Below are positions 7,798 through 15,726 of a DNA stretch of 27,561 nt, one piece after another. Every line of letters begins with the position of its first letter. The first letter of the stretch is position 1. The stretch covers positions 3,357 through 30,917 of the IMG/VR virus record IMGVR_UViG_3300035700_000359; one strand, written 5' to 3'. The notes under the pieces are model-generated. The model had not been told where the DNA came from. It searched no databases and saw only the letters and a list, made by a program, of their open reading frames with translations. The stretch is from a virus. A program made the translations under genes and the position numbers.

Positions 7798-9780
7798 ATG
7801 AATTATTTACTAAGCCAAGATACGTTAAATATGTTAGTACTAATAATTAGTATGTTTTTACTAACAATTATGGTTAATGCTATAATTAGATTAGTTAAAA
7901 GAGCACAAGGGAAGAAAGTAAATCAACCTACTACTTTAAATTGTGGTATTTTTGCTTGGGCAGGAAAAAATACTAAAAAATTCAATAAGTCAAAGTTTGA
8001 TATTTTAGGTATTTACAATGACGCAAGAGGAGGACAAGGTTCTGGTATCACTAAAAATGGAGATATTTTTAAAAGCTCAAAACCTTCTAAATATAAAGAC
8101 TTTTTAACAGATATAAACTATGATAATGATTTAGAATCTCCTGTTATATTTGGGCATACTAGAAAAAGTTCTAGTGGATCTGTAAACGCTAAAAATAATC
8201 ATCCTTTTGGATTTGGATTTACTCAAGAAAAAGGATTTGAATTTACAGGAGTTCATAATGGAACTCTTTACAATGAAAATGATTTAGCAAGAAAATTTGA
8301 AGCAGATAGAAGTAAAATAGACAGTCACATTTTATTAGAATGTATTTACAAAAGTAAAAGTTTTAAAGTTTTAAAAGATTATGTAGGGGCAGCTGCATTA
8401 GTATTTTATAATTTAAATGATCCAAATGTTTTATATGTATTTAGAGGGGAATCTTCTAAATATGAAAGTGATAAAACTACAGAGCCAGAAAGGCCTTTAT
8501 TTTATTACCAAGAAACTAGAAATAGTCTTTATATATCTTCTATAGAAAATTCTTTAATAGCAATTACAGAAAAACAAGAAGATATTTTAAATATAGAAGA
8601 ATTTGAAACTAACATTGTTTATAAAATTACAGATGGTAATGTTAAAAAAGCTATTAAATTTAAAATAAATAGAAAAAATTCTTTTCAGAGAGAATATTAT
8701 TCTAATTATAGTAATAATAGTAATATGGATTGGACAGGACAAAATCACCAAGCATTTAGAAATAAAGCTGAAAGTAAGTACCCTTCGAGCTCAAATAGTC
8801 GTATTTCAGATAAAAAAACTAGAAGAGGAAATTCTGGATCTAATACTGAAAAAGTTTTCAAAATAAAAAATGAAAGTCATACTAATGCTGACAGAAAAGG
8901 AGGAAATCCTATATGGGAGAAGTTTAATTATACTAGGAATGGTCATCCAGTTACAGGTATTTTTATTAACACTCTTGAAGAAGGATTACTTCGTCTTGAT
9001 GAAGACTATGTAGATGCTGTTCAAATATTTAATGAAAAATATCTAGGTAAAGTATTTGATTTACAAAGTCAAACATACTTAGATACATTAGATCAAATAG
9101 ATCATAATCATTACTATATACCTTTTATGAAATCTACTATTAATAAAGATTCTATGCCTTTTGTTTATATTGTAGATGGAATTAGAGTTTGTCACAGGCA
9201 AGATTATGAAGCTATTTCTTTAAATGATGATTTACTTTCAGGTCTAGAATATGCTAGCTATTATCCTATGTTGAATACAAAAGGATTAGTAACACATAAA
9301 GGATCTATAGTAAATCATATAAGATTTAGTCCAATAGGTAGTAAATATGTTTATACTGTTTTAGATGGAGAAGTAACTTCAAGAAAAAGGAAAAATAATG
9401 AAGATATATTAGCTTATTATTTTCCTTCAGTTACTATTAAACAAGCTGGAGAAAAAACTAAAAAGAAAGAAGTAAAAACTTTAACTTTAGGAGAAAATAC
9501 TGTTTTTGAAGAATGTTTTAAAGAACTTGAAAAAAATGATGTAGAAGTGAATAATACATGTGAAATTTTTAATCTTCCTGAAAAAAAAACAACAGAAGAA
9601 GACATAGAAAGAACACAGAATATTCAAAAAATAAAATATTTTTCTAATGTATATTTAATGAAAAAAAGAGAGTCTTTAGAAAAATTAAATCCTAATGCAG
9701 AAGCTAAAGGAATTATAAATTTGATCGACAAATTTGTAACTGATATTGCAAAAGTCAACGTTAAAAAATTAAAATATTAA
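7798..9780 (+). CDS. Membrane-anchored class II glutamine amidotransferase domain protein
   Basis: 660 residues. Residues 10-33 form a hydrophobic transmembrane helix followed by a basic stretch (RLVKRAQGKK), predicting a cytoplasmic C-terminal body. The class II (Ntn) amidotransferase domain starts at CGIFAWAG with Cys49, and has RGGQGSG at 77-83, GHTR at 119-122 and HNGT at 153-156, matching the nucleophile, glutamine-binding and oxyanion motifs. Family members need an N-terminal Cys; here it lies 48 residues in, with Asn before it and no internal ATG, so cleavage is implied if it is active. Residues 285-355 are Asn/Ser-rich linker; 360-660 is an unrecognised domain with a charged C-terminal helix. 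It probably supplies ammonia, or removes an amide, for the adjacent ligases. Confidence 0.8.
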   Translation: MNYLLSQDTLNMLVLIISMFLLTIMVNAIIRLVKRAQGKKVNQPTTLNCGIFAWAGKNTKKFNKSKFDILGIYNDARGGQGSGITKNGDIFKSSKPSKYKDFLTDINYDNDLESPVIFGHTRKSSSGSVNAKNNHPFGFGFTQEKGFEFTGVHNGTLYNENDLARKFEADRSKIDSHILLECIYKSKSFKVLKDYVGAAALVFYNLNDPNVLYVFRGESSKYESDKTTEPERPLFYYQETRNSLYISSIENSLIAITEKQEDILNIEEFETNIVYKITDGNVKKAIKFKINRKNSFQREYYSNYSNNSNMDWTGQNHQAFRNKAESKYPSSSNSRISDKKTRRGNSGSNTEKVFKIKNESHTNADRKGGNPIWEKFNYTRNGHPVTGIFINTLEEGLLRLDEDYVDAVQIFNEKYLGKVFDLQSQTYLDTLDQIDHNHYYIPFMKSTINKDSMPFVYIVDGIRVCHRQDYEAISLNDDLLSGLEYASYYPMLNTKGLVTHKGSIVNHIRFSPIGSKYVYTVLDGEVTSRKRKNNEDILAYYFPSVTIKQAGEKTKKKEVKTLTLGENTVFEECFKELEKNDVEVNNTCEIFNLPEKKTTEEDIERTQNIQKIKYFSNVYLMKKRESLEKLNPNAEAKGIINLIDKFVTDIAKVNVKKLKY

Positions 9781-9785
9781 TAATT

Positions 9786-11525
9786 ATGACAAGAAAAGTA
9801 ATGACCATTAATGGCTGTATAGAAAAAATTACAGACTGTAAAAAAATAGAAGGGGACTATTATAAAATAGGAGATAGAAAAATAGAAAATTCTGGGGATT
9901 GTTATATTATTAATGGCAGACATTTTAAAAGTAATACAGGATATATTATTTTTGATAATTATAAAAAACAATATGAAATAGCTAATTCCTTATATACAAA
10001 AGGAGTAATTAGAATAGATGAAAATAATAATTTTGTTATAGGTATGTTTTTAGAAAATAACTTACAATGCCTTGTTAAAGAAAAAGGAAGTTCAACAATA
10101 TTGAAAGCAATGAACTACACTATATTTGATAATAGTAATTTTGTTGTTAATAAAAAAACAGAAGTATTTACTCATAAAAATGATTTAAGGCTAGAAGATT
10201 ATTTAAATTATGAAAAAGTTAATTCAGATTTAAAAAGGTCTTTAAATTATAATATTACTAATGAAGCCATACAATCTTCTAAAAAAAGTATGGAAGAATA
10301 TAGTAAATACTTACCTAAATATAATTTTGCTAAAGGAGTTAGTAAATATTTAAATGATTTAACTTTTGGTTTAGAATTTGAAACTACTGAAGGTACGATT
10401 CCTATAAGATATTGTGCTGCAAGTGGAGTAGTTCCATTAAGAGATGGAAGTATTAGAGGATTAGAATATGTAACTTTACCTTTACAAGGAGAAGATGGAG
10501 TTAATAAAATAATGAATATTAGTAAATTATTAAATACTTATACTAATTATGATCATAGCTGTTCTTTACATTTACATTTAGGTAATATACCTAGAACAGA
10601 AAGTTTTATTGTAGCATTATTTAGAACATTAGCTATGGTAGAAAATGATTTCTTTGATATGTTTCCACTTTACAAAAAAATAAATGCAGGATTTAAAAAT
10701 AAAAATTATACTGCCCCTTTACCTTGTAAAAATTTATTGAATAAAATGGATTCTAAAATAGATTCTTCTAATGTAAGTAAGAATTTTTCTTATTTATTTG
10801 AATATTTGTCTAATGGAGAATCTTATTCTAATTATGGAAATAGTTTAGACAAAGTACACTCTCATCCGTATGATCCTGATAACAACAGAAAATGGAATGT
10901 AAGATCACGTTATCATTGGGTAAATCTTATACCATTAATATTTGGTAATAAGCAAACAGTTGAGTTTAGAATCCATACTCCTGTAAAAGATCCTGATAAA
11001 GTTATGTTATTTTTATTAATGTGTTCTAAATTAGTAAATTTTGTAAAATCTAATGAAAAAGATATTTTAAGTAATAAATTTAACAATTTAGATCTTAAAT
11101 TTATATTAAATCACAAAAATACTAATTTACATTTTGAAGGAAAATTAAATTTTTTTATTTTAAATTATTTTTCTACTAGAAAGCAATTTACTACTCAACA
11201 GTATCAAAAAAGTAATTTTAATTATTCAGAACAAGAATTTGAGTTTAAATCTACTAAATCTTTTAGAAGTGACACAGTGTATTTTTTAAATGAAGATAAT
11301 TTAAATGATAAAAATACTGGTACAACTCAAAAAGCACTTGAAAATTTTATGACTAATTTAGAAAATGAAGTACCAGCTTATAGAAATGAAGGGACAGTAA
11401 GGGGAAGACGTTCAAGTAGACAACCTTTTACAGAAATAGATACTGAAGCTACTTCTACAGAACCTACAGCTTCTTCTAGTTGGTATGATATGGCAAGACA
11501 AAGAATTAATAATAGCGAATCTTAA
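9786..11525 (+). CDS. Second amidoligase (Amidoligase_2-like) with N-terminal extension
   Basis: 579 residues. The catalytic core spans about 190-420: FGLEFET at 194-200, LRDGSIRGLEYVT at 218-230, SLHLHLG at 260-266 and RYHWVNLIPL then TVEFRIH at 375-397. These Glu, His and Arg motifs match the amidoligase branch of the glutamine-synthetase-like superfamily (Amidoligase_2). The first 190 residues form an extra region with Cys11, Cys18 and Cys39 and repeated short strands (YYKIGDRKI; CYIINGRHF), which I cannot assign. The last 90 residues are polar and likely disordered (RGRRSSRQPFTEIDTEATS). It closes the cassette, five bases after the amidotransferase. Presumed reaction: ATP-dependent amide bond formation; substrate unknown. 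Confidence 0.85.
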   Translation: MTRKVMTINGCIEKITDCKKIEGDYYKIGDRKIENSGDCYIINGRHFKSNTGYIIFDNYKKQYEIANSLYTKGVIRIDENNNFVIGMFLENNLQCLVKEKGSSTILKAMNYTIFDNSNFVVNKKTEVFTHKNDLRLEDYLNYEKVNSDLKRSLNYNITNEAIQSSKKSMEEYSKYLPKYNFAKGVSKYLNDLTFGLEFETTEGTIPIRYCAASGVVPLRDGSIRGLEYVTLPLQGEDGVNKIMNISKLLNTYTNYDHSCSLHLHLGNIPRTESFIVALFRTLAMVENDFFDMFPLYKKINAGFKNKNYTAPLPCKNLLNKMDSKIDSSNVSKNFSYLFEYLSNGESYSNYGNSLDKVHSHPYDPDNNRKWNVRSRYHWVNLIPLIFGNKQTVEFRIHTPVKDPDKVMLFLLMCSKLVNFVKSNEKDILSNKFNNLDLKFILNHKNTNLHFEGKLNFFILNYFSTRKQFTTQQYQKSNFNYSEQEFEFKSTKSFRSDTVYFLNEDNLNDKNTGTTQKALENFMTNLENEVPAYRNEGTVRGRRSSRQPFTEIDTEATSTEPTASSSWYDMARQRINNSES

Positions 11526-11535
11526 ATTTTAAACA

Positions 11536-12225
11536 ATGGTAAACTTAAATGAAACAGTACTAGGAACTGAATTAGCTAAATGGGATAAGTATTTAGATAA
11601 TTTTAGAGATACAAATTATTTTAAGAAGTTAAAATTGTTTTTAAAAGAAGGAAGTAGATCAAAAAAGTTTAACACTTCGATTTTTGAAGTGTTTAAACCT
11701 TTTGATATGGTTGATCCTTCTAAATTAAAAGTAGTTATTCTTACTGACACTAAACATATACATGGAGGTTTACCTTATGGTAAAATGTATAATTCTTCTT
11801 TTGATCATGAAAATCTAGAAATAGAAACTATTAAAAATAGTATAGAGCTTCAATTTAAAGAAGGTTTAAATATGGATTTTGATGACAGTTTAGAATCTTG
11901 GGCAAATCAAGGTGTTCTTATTTTGAATTCTTCTTTAACTCATAGTTCAGAAGGAAAAGACTTATACTATAAAGTATGGAGAAGATTTAATGCTCATATA
12001 ATAAAATGCCTAGTTAAAAATTATACAGGAATACATTATGTATTTATGGGTGGTAAATCTATTTACTATAGAAAGCACGTTAAAAGTGCTTCTAATTATG
12101 TCTACAATGTTAGTAAACCAGAAAAGCGAAGTGTAGTAAACTTTAGCGCATTTAAAGAAATTAATAAAAAAATTCTTGAACAAAATGGAGAAGAATTTAT
12201 GATAAATTGGACAGATTATCAATAA
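11536..12225 (+). CDS. Uracil-DNA glycosylase-like protein with altered active-site motifs
   Basis: 229 residues with the frame of family 1 uracil-DNA glycosylase, which excises uracil from DNA. The motif WANQGVLILNSSLT (122-135) is a near-perfect match to the family. The catalytic water-activating motif, normally GQDPYHGPGQAHG, appears as LTDTKHIHGGLPYG (69-82), keeping Asp71 and the downstream glycines but losing Gln, Pro and Tyr. The C-terminal HPSPLS motif is represented by NVSKPEK (191-197) before VNFSAFKEIN, so the catalytic His seems absent. The fold is likely conserved but activity is doubtful or modified. Phages of Bacteroidota often carry divergent versions. It sits at the start of the DNA-repair and dNTP gene run, consistent with keeping uracil out of an AT-rich genome. 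Confidence 0.78.
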   Translation: MVNLNETVLGTELAKWDKYLDNFRDTNYFKKLKLFLKEGSRSKKFNTSIFEVFKPFDMVDPSKLKVVILTDTKHIHGGLPYGKMYNSSFDHENLEIETIKNSIELQFKEGLNMDFDDSLESWANQGVLILNSSLTHSSEGKDLYYKVWRRFNAHIIKCLVKNYTGIHYVFMGGKSIYYRKHVKSASNYVYNVSKPEKRSVVNFSAFKEINKKILEQNGEEFMINWTDYQ

Positions 12226-12248
12226 TTTAAAACAAAAAATATGAAAAC

Positions 12249-12716
12249 ATGATATTTATACCTGGGAATGTACCCAGTTTAAAAAACAGTAAAGTTAAAA
12301 CTAGTAGGGGGATATTTAGTTCCCCTACAGTTAACAAATACATTAGAAAATTAGGAATACAATCATTCAGTTCCTCTAAAAAGTATATAAAAGGTTATGT
12401 TGACAAAGACAGACCAAATAAATTTGAAGCTTTTAGAGAAGAGTTTAATAAAATGAAAAGTAATAAAACTGATCCTATATTTATAGGGTATCACCAAGTT
12501 AGAAATTCAAAAAGATTATTTGATTTTAGTAACAGCGTTGAACTTATACAAGATTTATTAACTGCTCATGATTTTATTGAAGATGATAATGTTAAGTATG
12601 TATTTCCTATACCAATGACTAATAAAGGAGTATTGCCAACTCCTAATAATATTAGAAAAAATGAATGGTATTCAGTAGATAAGGAAAATTCAGGAGTGTA
12701 TTTAAAAATATTTTAA
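12249..12716 (+). CDS. RusA-like Holliday junction resolvase family protein
   Basis: 155 residues. The N-terminus IPGNVPSLKNSKVKT matches the strand and Lys-rich loop that open RusA proteins, and RLFDFSNSVELIQDLLTAHDFIEDDNVKYV (about 96-125) matches the catalytic segment, whose pattern is DLDN, then a helix with Asp, then DD. Here the first motif reads DFSN, so one of the paired acidic residues is Ser; Asp in IQD and the DD pair remain. RusA cuts four-way junctions made during recombination. ATG 12249 is chosen because the RusA strand starts at residue 2. Two GC-rich hairpins lie in its first 80 bases. Activity cannot be assumed given the substitution. Confidence 0.7.
   Translation: MIFIPGNVPSLKNSKVKTSRGIFSSPTVNKYIRKLGIQSFSSSKKYIKGYVDKDRPNKFEAFREEFNKMKSNKTDPIFIGYHQVRNSKRLFDFSNSVELIQDLLTAHDFIEDDNVKYVFPIPMTNKGVLPTPNNIRKNEWYSVDKENSGVYLKIF
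12262..12328 (+). other. Two consecutive GC-rich hairpins at the start of the RusA-like gene
   Basis: CTGGG (12262-12266) pairs with CCCAG (12273-12277) around six bases. Then GTAGGGG plus GA (12304-12312) pairs with TTCCCCTAC (12320-12328) around seven bases, with one G-T pair. Both lie within the first 80 bases of the coding sequence. Neither is followed by a T-run, so they are not terminators; a translational or RNA-processing role is possible. Chance cannot be excluded. Confidence 0.4.
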
Positions 12717-12744
12717 AATGAAAAATAAATGAAATAAAATTAAA

Positions 12745-13749
12745 ATGAATGAAGAGATGGAAGAGCTGTTTAAAGACAGTTTGAATGAAGATAAGAAGTT
12801 AAGTTTAAGTTACAGTAGATTGTCAGCTTTTGATACAAAAGGCCCTAACGTTTTAATTAATAGGCCTAAATTAGATGGTATAGGTATTAAAATGGGATCT
12901 TTAATTGATGACTTACTACTAGACAAAGAAGCTTACAATAAAAAGTATTACAAGTTTGATGGTACAAAACCAACAGCAACATTAGGTAAATTATGTGATA
13001 TTGTTATTAAAAATTTTGTAGAAATTCCAGATACAGCAAAACTATTACAGATATGTAAAGTTAACAAATTTTGGAAAGTACAAAGTGAAGAAAATGTTAT
13101 AAAAAATTTTGATAAAGATGAGTTTTACGATTATATAAAAGCATATCATAAATCTAAAGATCAAATATTAATAACATCTGAAGATTTACAAAAAGCTATA
13201 CAAATAAGAGATGTATTGTTAACACATCCACATAGTAAATCAATCTTTAAAGAAAAAAATTACATTTACCAATGTCCTTTTATAGATTTTATTAATGGTG
13301 TAAGAGTAAGAGGTATTATTGATATTGTTATTATAGATGATAAAAATAAAACAGTTCAATTAATAGACTTAAAAACTGGTGCTCCAGCAGCATTAGAATT
13401 TGCATACAATTTTTATAAGCATAGATACTATTTTCAATCAGGAATATATCAAAATGCTTATCCAATTATAAAAGAAGAGTATAATATACCTGATGATTAT
13501 GAATTATTACCTTTTCAGTTTCTATATATTAGTAGAGGGGAAAGAATACCAGTTATTTATGAAATAGATAAGAAGTGGGAAAAAGCTAGTTTTCACGGAT
13601 TTACTAAAAACAATTATACTTATAGAGGAGTTATAGAACTTATTGAAGATGCTAAGTGGCATTGGAAAAATAAAGTTTTTGATCTTCCTAGAGAAGTGTA
13701 TGAAAATAATGGTAAAATGGTATTAACAAGTAATCAAATAGTGGTATAA
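12745..13749 (+). CDS. PD-(D/E)XK superfamily exonuclease
   Basis: 334 residues. The core nuclease signature is RGIIDIVIID (Asp193) followed after about 14 residues by LIDLKTG (Asp208-X-Lys210), then YYFQSGIYQNAY, the helix with the Gln-X3-Tyr element of Cas4/RecB/phage exonuclease families. The N-terminal region contains SYSRLSAFD and GIKMGSLIDDLLL, the helix carrying the His or acidic residues in relatives (GTAVHELL in RecB-like members). It would resect DNA ends to make single strands for the Sak4-like protein. Its stop codon directly abuts the ATG of the next gene. The exact subfamily is uncertain. Confidence 0.82.
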   Translation: MNEEMEELFKDSLNEDKKLSLSYSRLSAFDTKGPNVLINRPKLDGIGIKMGSLIDDLLLDKEAYNKKYYKFDGTKPTATLGKLCDIVIKNFVEIPDTAKLLQICKVNKFWKVQSEENVIKNFDKDEFYDYIKAYHKSKDQILITSEDLQKAIQIRDVLLTHPHSKSIFKEKNYIYQCPFIDFINGVRVRGIIDIVIIDDKNKTVQLIDLKTGAPAALEFAYNFYKHRYYFQSGIYQNAYPIIKEEYNIPDDYELLPFQFLYISRGERIPVIYEIDKKWEKASFHGFTKNNYTYRGVIELIEDAKWHWKNKVFDLPREVYENNGKMVLTSNQIVV

Positions 13750-14307
13750 ATGAAGAAAAATAAATCAATAACGTATTTATTTCCTTTAATTAATGATATT
13801 TTAGAATTAGACGTTAAATTTTATTATAAATATGTATTAAATACTTATATTTTCAGTGATGAAGATAAAGGTAGATATTTTTATTTATTATTAAAATTTA
13901 ATGAAGAGGACGAAGATTTTTTAGAAAAAGAATCGTATTTAACACAATTAAGTATTTATTCTGGTAATACAGATATAGATCAAGATACAGTTTTATTTAA
14001 ATTTGAATTTCCAAAATCTTATCATCATGAATATGATAAGTTTATAGAAGGTAAATATTCAGAATTTAAACTTGACGCTAAGACTATAATATTAAAATTT
14101 TTTAATAAATTATATGATAATAATTCTGCTAACAATATAGCTTTTTTAGTTAATATGAAGCATATATTATTTAAAGATGATAAATTAAAAAAAAAATTAG
14201 AAGAGGAATTAAATGTAAATATATCTACTAACGCTGAGTTAAGTAGTATTATAGACAAAGACAAAGAAACAGTTAAATTAAATTTAAAGTATGAAAGTAA
14301 AAATTAA
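13750..14307 (+). CDS. Hypothetical protein between exonuclease and dUTPase
   Basis: Not recognised. 185 residues, acidic and Lys/Asn/Leu-rich, with an early helix (SITYLFPLINDILEL), aromatic strands (FYYKYVLNTYIF; RYFYLLLKF) and a charged C-terminal half. No metal-binding cluster, P-loop, signal peptide or membrane helix is visible. The start codon follows the exonuclease stop with no gap and its end overlaps the dUTPase start by 17 bases, so it is firmly part of the operon. A small structural or regulatory partner of the exonuclease is possible but unsupported by sequence. Confidence 0.75.
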   Translation: MKKNKSITYLFPLINDILELDVKFYYKYVLNTYIFSDEDKGRYFYLLLKFNEEDEDFLEKESYLTQLSIYSGNTDIDQDTVLFKFEFPKSYHHEYDKFIEGKYSEFKLDAKTIILKFFNKLYDNNSANNIAFLVNMKHILFKDDKLKKKLEEELNVNISTNAELSSIIDKDKETVKLNLKYESKN

Positions 14308-14719
14308 AACTAGGAATAAAGATATAAAAATTCCTGAAATAAAAAAATGGGGTGACGTAGGATTAGACCTTGAAGCCATTGATGTTAAAAAATCTGGAAA
14401 TTGGTTTTTCCCCTTATATACATATTCTACAGGAATAGCATTAGAAATACCAGATGGGTATTGGGTGCTATTAACTCCTAGAAGTTCACTATCAAAAAAA
14501 CTAATGTGGTTGGCTAATCATGTTGGTGTTATAGATACGAACTATACAGGAGAATTAATTTTTAAATTTAGAAGTATTCTCGGAATTTCTCCATATAAAA
14601 TTGGTGAAAAAATTGGCCAAATGATTTTAATGAAAAAATACAGAGTAGACTTTGTACAAGTAGATAGAATTAAAGTTACAGAGAGAGGAAACAAAGGATT
14701 TGGAAGTACTGGAAAATAA
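14291..14719 (+). CDS. dut: dUTP diphosphatase (dUTPase)
   Basis: 142-residue trimeric-type dUTPase converting dUTP to dUMP and pyrophosphate. All five family motifs are seen: I, GDVGLDLEA (about 21-29); II, PRSSLSKK; III, NHVGVIDTNYTGEL with the catalytic Asp and the uracil-contact Tyr; IV, IGEKIGQMIL; V, ERGNKGFGSTGK at the very end, the flexible arm that covers the active site. Length is normal. It overlaps the unknown gene upstream by 17 bases. With thymidylate synthase and ribonucleotide reductase it lowers dUTP and supplies dUMP for dTTP synthesis. Confidence 0.97.
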   Translation: MKVKIKTRNKDIKIPEIKKWGDVGLDLEAIDVKKSGNWFFPLYTYSTGIALEIPDGYWVLLTPRSSLSKKLMWLANHVGVIDTNYTGELIFKFRSILGISPYKIGEKIGQMILMKKYRVDFVQVDRIKVTERGNKGFGSTGK

Positions 14720-14739
14720 TAATATAAAACAGAAAATTA

Positions 14740-15723
14740 ATGGGAATTTTTGAAAAAACGTTGCATAACGATCCAGAATATAGACATTTGGAAAAATATG
14801 TGCATATTATGTATAGGGGTTTTTGGACTCCAGCAAAATATGAAAAATTAATTAAAGAAGTAGATGCACCTAGGTTTTATAATTCTATGAAAGAATTAGA
14901 TAAAGAAACTATAAAAAGATGCATAATGGCTGTAAACTTAGTAGAAGATAAAGTAAAAACTTATTGGTCTTCTTTATCTTTAGATGTCCCTCAAGTAATT
15001 GTAGGAGATGTAGGAGGATTATTTGGAATGTCAGAAGTAACTCATAGGAGATCTTATAATGCTTTATCTGAAGTATTAAATGTAGATACTGAAGATTTAT
15101 CAGAGCATAAAGCTCTTAAAGGAAGAGTAGAATATTTAGGAAAATATTTAGAAAAAGATTCTTCTTTAAGAGGTAAAAAAGCTATACTAAAAAAATTAGT
15201 ATTGTTTACTTCTTTAGTAGAAAGATGCAGTTTATTTACTCAATTTTATATATTAATGTCTTATGCTTATAATAATAAAGGATTAAATTCTATATCTGCT
15301 TTGCAAGAATCAACAGCTATAGAAGAAATTCAACATTATTCTTTTGGCATAGATTTAATTAATATTATAAAAAAAGAATATCCTCAATTATGGGATAATC
15401 AAATGATTACTCTTGTAGAAAAAAATATAAAAGAAGCTTATGTAGCAGAATTGAATCTTATAGAATGGTTTTTTGAAAAAGGTGTACCAGAACATTTAAG
15501 TAAAGAAGAAGTAATTAATTTCTTAAACTATAATTTTAATGTAGTATGTAAAGATTTAAAATTAGATATTGAATATCCAGTAGATATGGGCATGTTTAAG
15601 GAAAAAAATGAATGGTTTAAGGTTAAAGTGTTTATGACCAGTGAACCTGACTTCTTTGATAATGCTGTACCTGGATATGCATCCGAACAAAAAGACATAG
15701 ATATTAATAGTTTTGAATTATAA
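14740..15723 (+). CDS. nrdB: Class I ribonucleotide reductase small subunit
   Basis: 327-residue ferritin-like radical-generating subunit. Ligands in order: Glu69 (in NLVEDKV, taking the place of the first Asp), Glu99-X2-His102 in MSEVTHRRSY, Glu161 in LVERCSLFTQFY and Glu196-X2-His199 in EEIQHYSF. Tyr106, four residues after His102, is at the position of the radical tyrosine of E. coli NrdB (Tyr122), so a tyrosyl-radical class Ia/b type is likely. It precedes the large subunit by three bases, the reverse of the common nrdAB order, and the pair would be made together. The protein acts in the cytoplasm to reduce ribonucleotides for phage DNA. Confidence 0.93.
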   Translation: MGIFEKTLHNDPEYRHLEKYVHIMYRGFWTPAKYEKLIKEVDAPRFYNSMKELDKETIKRCIMAVNLVEDKVKTYWSSLSLDVPQVIVGDVGGLFGMSEVTHRRSYNALSEVLNVDTEDLSEHKALKGRVEYLGKYLEKDSSLRGKKAILKKLVLFTSLVERCSLFTQFYILMSYAYNNKGLNSISALQESTAIEEIQHYSFGIDLINIIKKEYPQLWDNQMITLVEKNIKEAYVAELNLIEWFFEKGVPEHLSKEEVINFLNYNFNVVCKDLKLDIEYPVDMGMFKEKNEWFKVKVFMTSEPDFFDNAVPGYASEQKDIDINSFEL

Positions 15724-15726
15724 AGT

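Noticed and set aside
9417-9605. Ser/Phe-rich - strand frame inside the amidotransferase gene
   Set aside because: Composition is that of reversed Lys/Glu codons, and there is no independent start context.
9777-9971. - strand frame opposite the second amidoligase start
   Set aside because: Low-complexity Ile/Phe/Tyr shadow of an AT-rich coding strand.
12010-12222. - strand frame inside the UDG-like gene
   Set aside because: Shadow of the + strand gene; no recognisable motif.
14025-14264. - strand frame inside the unknown gene before dUTPase
   Set aside because: Leu/Ser-rich shadow; the + strand gene is tightly packed with both neighbours.
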